Below are positions 62,086-64,000 of a stretch of DNA of 64,000 bases, piece after piece. Position 1 is the first letter of the stretch. Each line of letters opens with the position of its first letter. Made by a program: the position numbers and the translations under genes. The notes below the pieces were generated by a model, which ran no database searches, had not been told where the DNA came from, and saw only the letters and a program-made list of their open reading frames with translations. Source of the stretch: Paraferrimonas sp. SM1919 (GTDB lineage: Bacteria; Pseudomonadota; Gammaproteobacteria; Enterobacterales; Shewanellaceae); NCBI RefSeq assembly GCF_010993985.1, contig NZ_WINH01000021.1, positions 1 through 64,000 of the forward strand, written 5' to 3'.

Positions 62086-64000
62086 CTAGTTTTCTTTAAA
62101 CTCTGGCAATGGCTTGTGTTTTTCACCTAATAGGCTGTAAATCACCGGCAGTACAAACAGTGTAAAAAGTGTACCTAGGGCAAGGCCTGCCACAATCACA
62201 AGGCCAATGTTAAAGCGGGCTATCGCGCCTGCGCCTACCGCAAATAGCAGCGGTATTAAACCCGCCACCATTGCTGCAGTCGTCATTAAAATCGGGCGCA
62301 AACGAATGGTCGCAGCGTACTTAATCGCTTCTAGGCGGTTTAAGCCGGCATTAATTTGCTCTTCTTTGGCCACTTCACACATTAAGATACCGTGCTTGGT
62401 GATCAGACCCACTAGGGTAATCAAACCAATTTGCGAGTAAATGTTCATCGAGGTTAGGCCCGATAAATGGGTCCAGCCCATGGCAATTAACGCACCACTG
62501 ATGGCTAACGGTACCGACACAAGAATGACTAACGGATCGCGGACCGACTCAAACTGACTGGCCAGTACTAAGAAGATCACCGCAATAGCCAAGGCAAAGG
62601 TAAGGTAAAGTGCAGAGCCTTCGCTCACATACTGACGCGCTTCACCCATAAAGTTATAGCTGTAACCCTTTGGCATGGCATCGGCCAGTTCGGTCATAAA
62701 GCTAATGGCATCACCCATCGCCATACCTGGCGCTACCGCACCTATGGTGGCAGAGTTCATTTGGTTAAAGTGCGACAGCGAGCGTGGCTGAGTTTTAATT
62801 TCAATCTCAACCAAGCTTGAAAGCGGGATCATACGACCATCAGCAGCCTTAACATAGTAGCCTTCAAGGGATTCTGGCCCTTGACGGTGTTGCCGTTCAA
62901 CCTGGGTGATCACCTCGTAGGAGCGACCAGCAAGGTTAATACGGTTAATGTAACCGTCACTCATTAGGGTTGATAGCGTGATACCGATATCTTGCATGGT
63001 TATGCCGTAACTGCCTGCCATATCACGCTTGATATGCAGCTTCATGGTGGCCGAATCAAACTTAAGGTCTAGGTTTGAGAACACAAAACCTGGATTTGCT
63101 TGCACCTTCATTAGCATGTCATTGGCTACCTGAAATAATGATTCGAATGAATTTGAAGTGGTAATCACTAACTGAATCGGTAAACCACTGCCCGCACCTG
63201 GAAGCTCAGGCATTTGGAAGGTGGTTAAGGCAATACCAGGGATATCTTTTACCTGCTGGCCAACAAATTGCTGCATTTGTTTTTGGCTGCGTTCCCGTTC
63301 GGACCAAGGCACCAATGGTGCGATACCAAAGCTTTGGTTGGCATTGGGAATGCCGACCATAGCCAGTGATGCGGCTGTTTCAGGCTGTTCGCTAAGCATA
63401 TTAGTCACCAACTCCATGTTGGCTTGGATGTAGTCTAAGTTGGCATTAGACAGGGCATTACCCATCATCATCAGTACCGACTTATCTTCGTTGGGTGCCA
63501 GTTCACTTGGAATAAGCTTAAATAGCACTGGCATACACAGGAAAGTCAGCACCGCAAAAATGATCACCGCTGGGCGGCGCTGCAGTACCACACCTAATAG
63601 TTTGTTATAGCCATTACTTAAGTTATCAAGATTGCTGTTTACCATCGCTTCAAAGCGGTTTGGTTTATCACTGTGTTTGAGTAGTTTGGCACACATCATA
63701 GGGGATAAGGTCAGTGCCACAATGCCCGAAATAAATACCGCGCCAGCTAGGGTTAATGCAAATTCTTTAAATAGCGAACCGGTAATACCATCCATTAAAG
63801 CAATCGGAGCATAAACGGCAGCTAGAGTAATGGTCATAGAGATAACTGGCATGGCGATCTCACGGGTACCAATAATGGCAGCCCTGAAGGGCGTTTCGCC
63901 ATTTTTAAGATGCCTATCCACATTTTCTACAACAACAATAGCATCATCGACAACCAAGCCAATGGCTAATACCATCGCCAGTAGGGTCATTAGGTTTAAA
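62086..64000 (-). CDS. RND multidrug efflux pump, HAE1 type (C-terminal part, runs off the window)
   Basis: About 638 residues are visible; the full protein should be near 1030, so the N-terminal third lies beyond the right edge. The frame is open to base 64000 (LNLMTLLAMVLAIGLVVDD). Features: TM4 acidic pair LVVDDAIVVVENV, second large periplasmic loop and C-terminal TM8-12 with KHGILMCE and the GLIPLLFAVGAGAIARFNIG region (quoted in part). AcrB/MexF-like proton-driven exporter of organic substrates, unlike the metal pump CusA at 11903. The adaptor gene would be expected upstream, outside the window. Confidence 0.92.
   Translation of the reverse strand, partial: LNLMTLLAMVLAIGLVVDDAIVVVENVDRHLKNGETPFRAAIIGTREIAMPVISMTITLAAVYAPIALMDGITGSLFKEFALTLAGAVFISGIVALTLSPMMCAKLLKHSDKPNRFEAMVNSNLDNLSNGYNKLLGVVLQRRPAVIIFAVLTFLCMPVLFKLIPSELAPNEDKSVLMMMGNALSNANLDYIQANMELVTNMLSEQPETAASLAMVGIPNANQSFGIAPLVPWSERERSQKQMQQFVGQQVKDIPGIALTTFQMPELPGAGSGLPIQLVITTSNSFESLFQVANDMLMKVQANPGFVFSNLDLKFDSATMKLHIKRDMAGSYGITMQDIGITLSTLMSDGYINRINLAGRSYEVITQVERQHRQGPESLEGYYVKAADGRMIPLSSLVEIEIKTQPRSLSHFNQMNSATIGAVAPGMAMGDAISFMTELADAMPKGYSYNFMGEARQYVSEGSALYLTFALAIAVIFLVLASQFESVRDPLVILVSVPLAISGALIAMGWTHLSGLTSMNIYSQIGLITLVGLITKHGILMCEVAKEEQINAGLNRLEAIKYAATIRLRPILMTTAAMVAGLIPLLFAVGAGAIARFNIGLVIVAGLALGTLFTLFVLPVIYSLLGEKHKPLPEFKEN

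Overview
The window is chromosomal DNA from a marine-type gammaproteobacterium, most likely Shewanella or a close relative in the Alteromonadales. This rests on gene order and family knowledge: plsB-lexA-sulA beside a caa3-type cox cluster with ctaG, SURF1, ctaA, cyoE and SCO, then dinF-nfuA-comF-bioH, tex-greB-ompR-envZ, nudE-cysQ and mpl-ubiX-hpt. Base composition is moderate and slightly AT-rich. I saw no rRNA, tRNA, CRISPR array, transposase or prophage.

Region 1-9.2 kb is accessory. The left edge looks like one complete integron-type gene cassette (about 31-374, minus strand). A repeat-rich non-coding stretch follows. A secreted esterase and a LytS/LytTR-type two-component pair come next, and this block is flanked by direct copies of a 290-430 bp intergenic repeat. 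After it lie two GlpG-type rhomboid proteases separated by an unknown gene, then a FliL-like periplasmic protein.

Region 9.3-15.6 kb holds ubiC followed by a copper/silver efflux operon: a small Cys-rich exported protein, a triple heavy-metal-binding-domain (HMBD) protein, a CusB-type adaptor and CusA. The adaptor has no usable start of its own. It is joined to the triple-HMBD gene by what looks like a complete -1 ribosomal frameshift signal (A AAA AAG heptamer, 6-nt spacer, 8-bp stem). This is the most striking observation in the window.

Region 15.6-24.1 kb carries an NhaC-family antiporter, a chromosomal ParM-like actin with a coiled-coil partner gene separated by a terminator-like hairpin, a tyrosine-type permease, plsB, and the SOS genes lexA-sulA behind two tandem SOS boxes. 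Region 24.4-33 kb is a full caa3 cytochrome oxidase cluster (subunits, copper insertion, haem A synthesis), whose subunit II carries two cytochrome c domains.

Region 33-51 kb is core metabolism and regulation: a polysaccharide deacetylase, a MATE exporter, nfuA, comF, bioH, an EEP-family protein, cardiolipin synthase, tex, a K+ channel, greB, ompR-envZ, a Yip1-like protein, rlmJ, a GIY-YIG protein, a VOC protein, an Omp85-like barrel, nudE and cysQ. Region 51-64 kb has a large TonB-dependent receptor, then a minus-strand block (mpl-ubiX-hpt, then ABC exporter-TrmB-like-ubiK). A NhaC-superfamily transporter with a MetJ-type operator follows (probable methionine transporter MetT). The window ends with a YgjV-like protein, a small exported protein and the C-terminal two thirds of an RND efflux pump that runs off the right edge.
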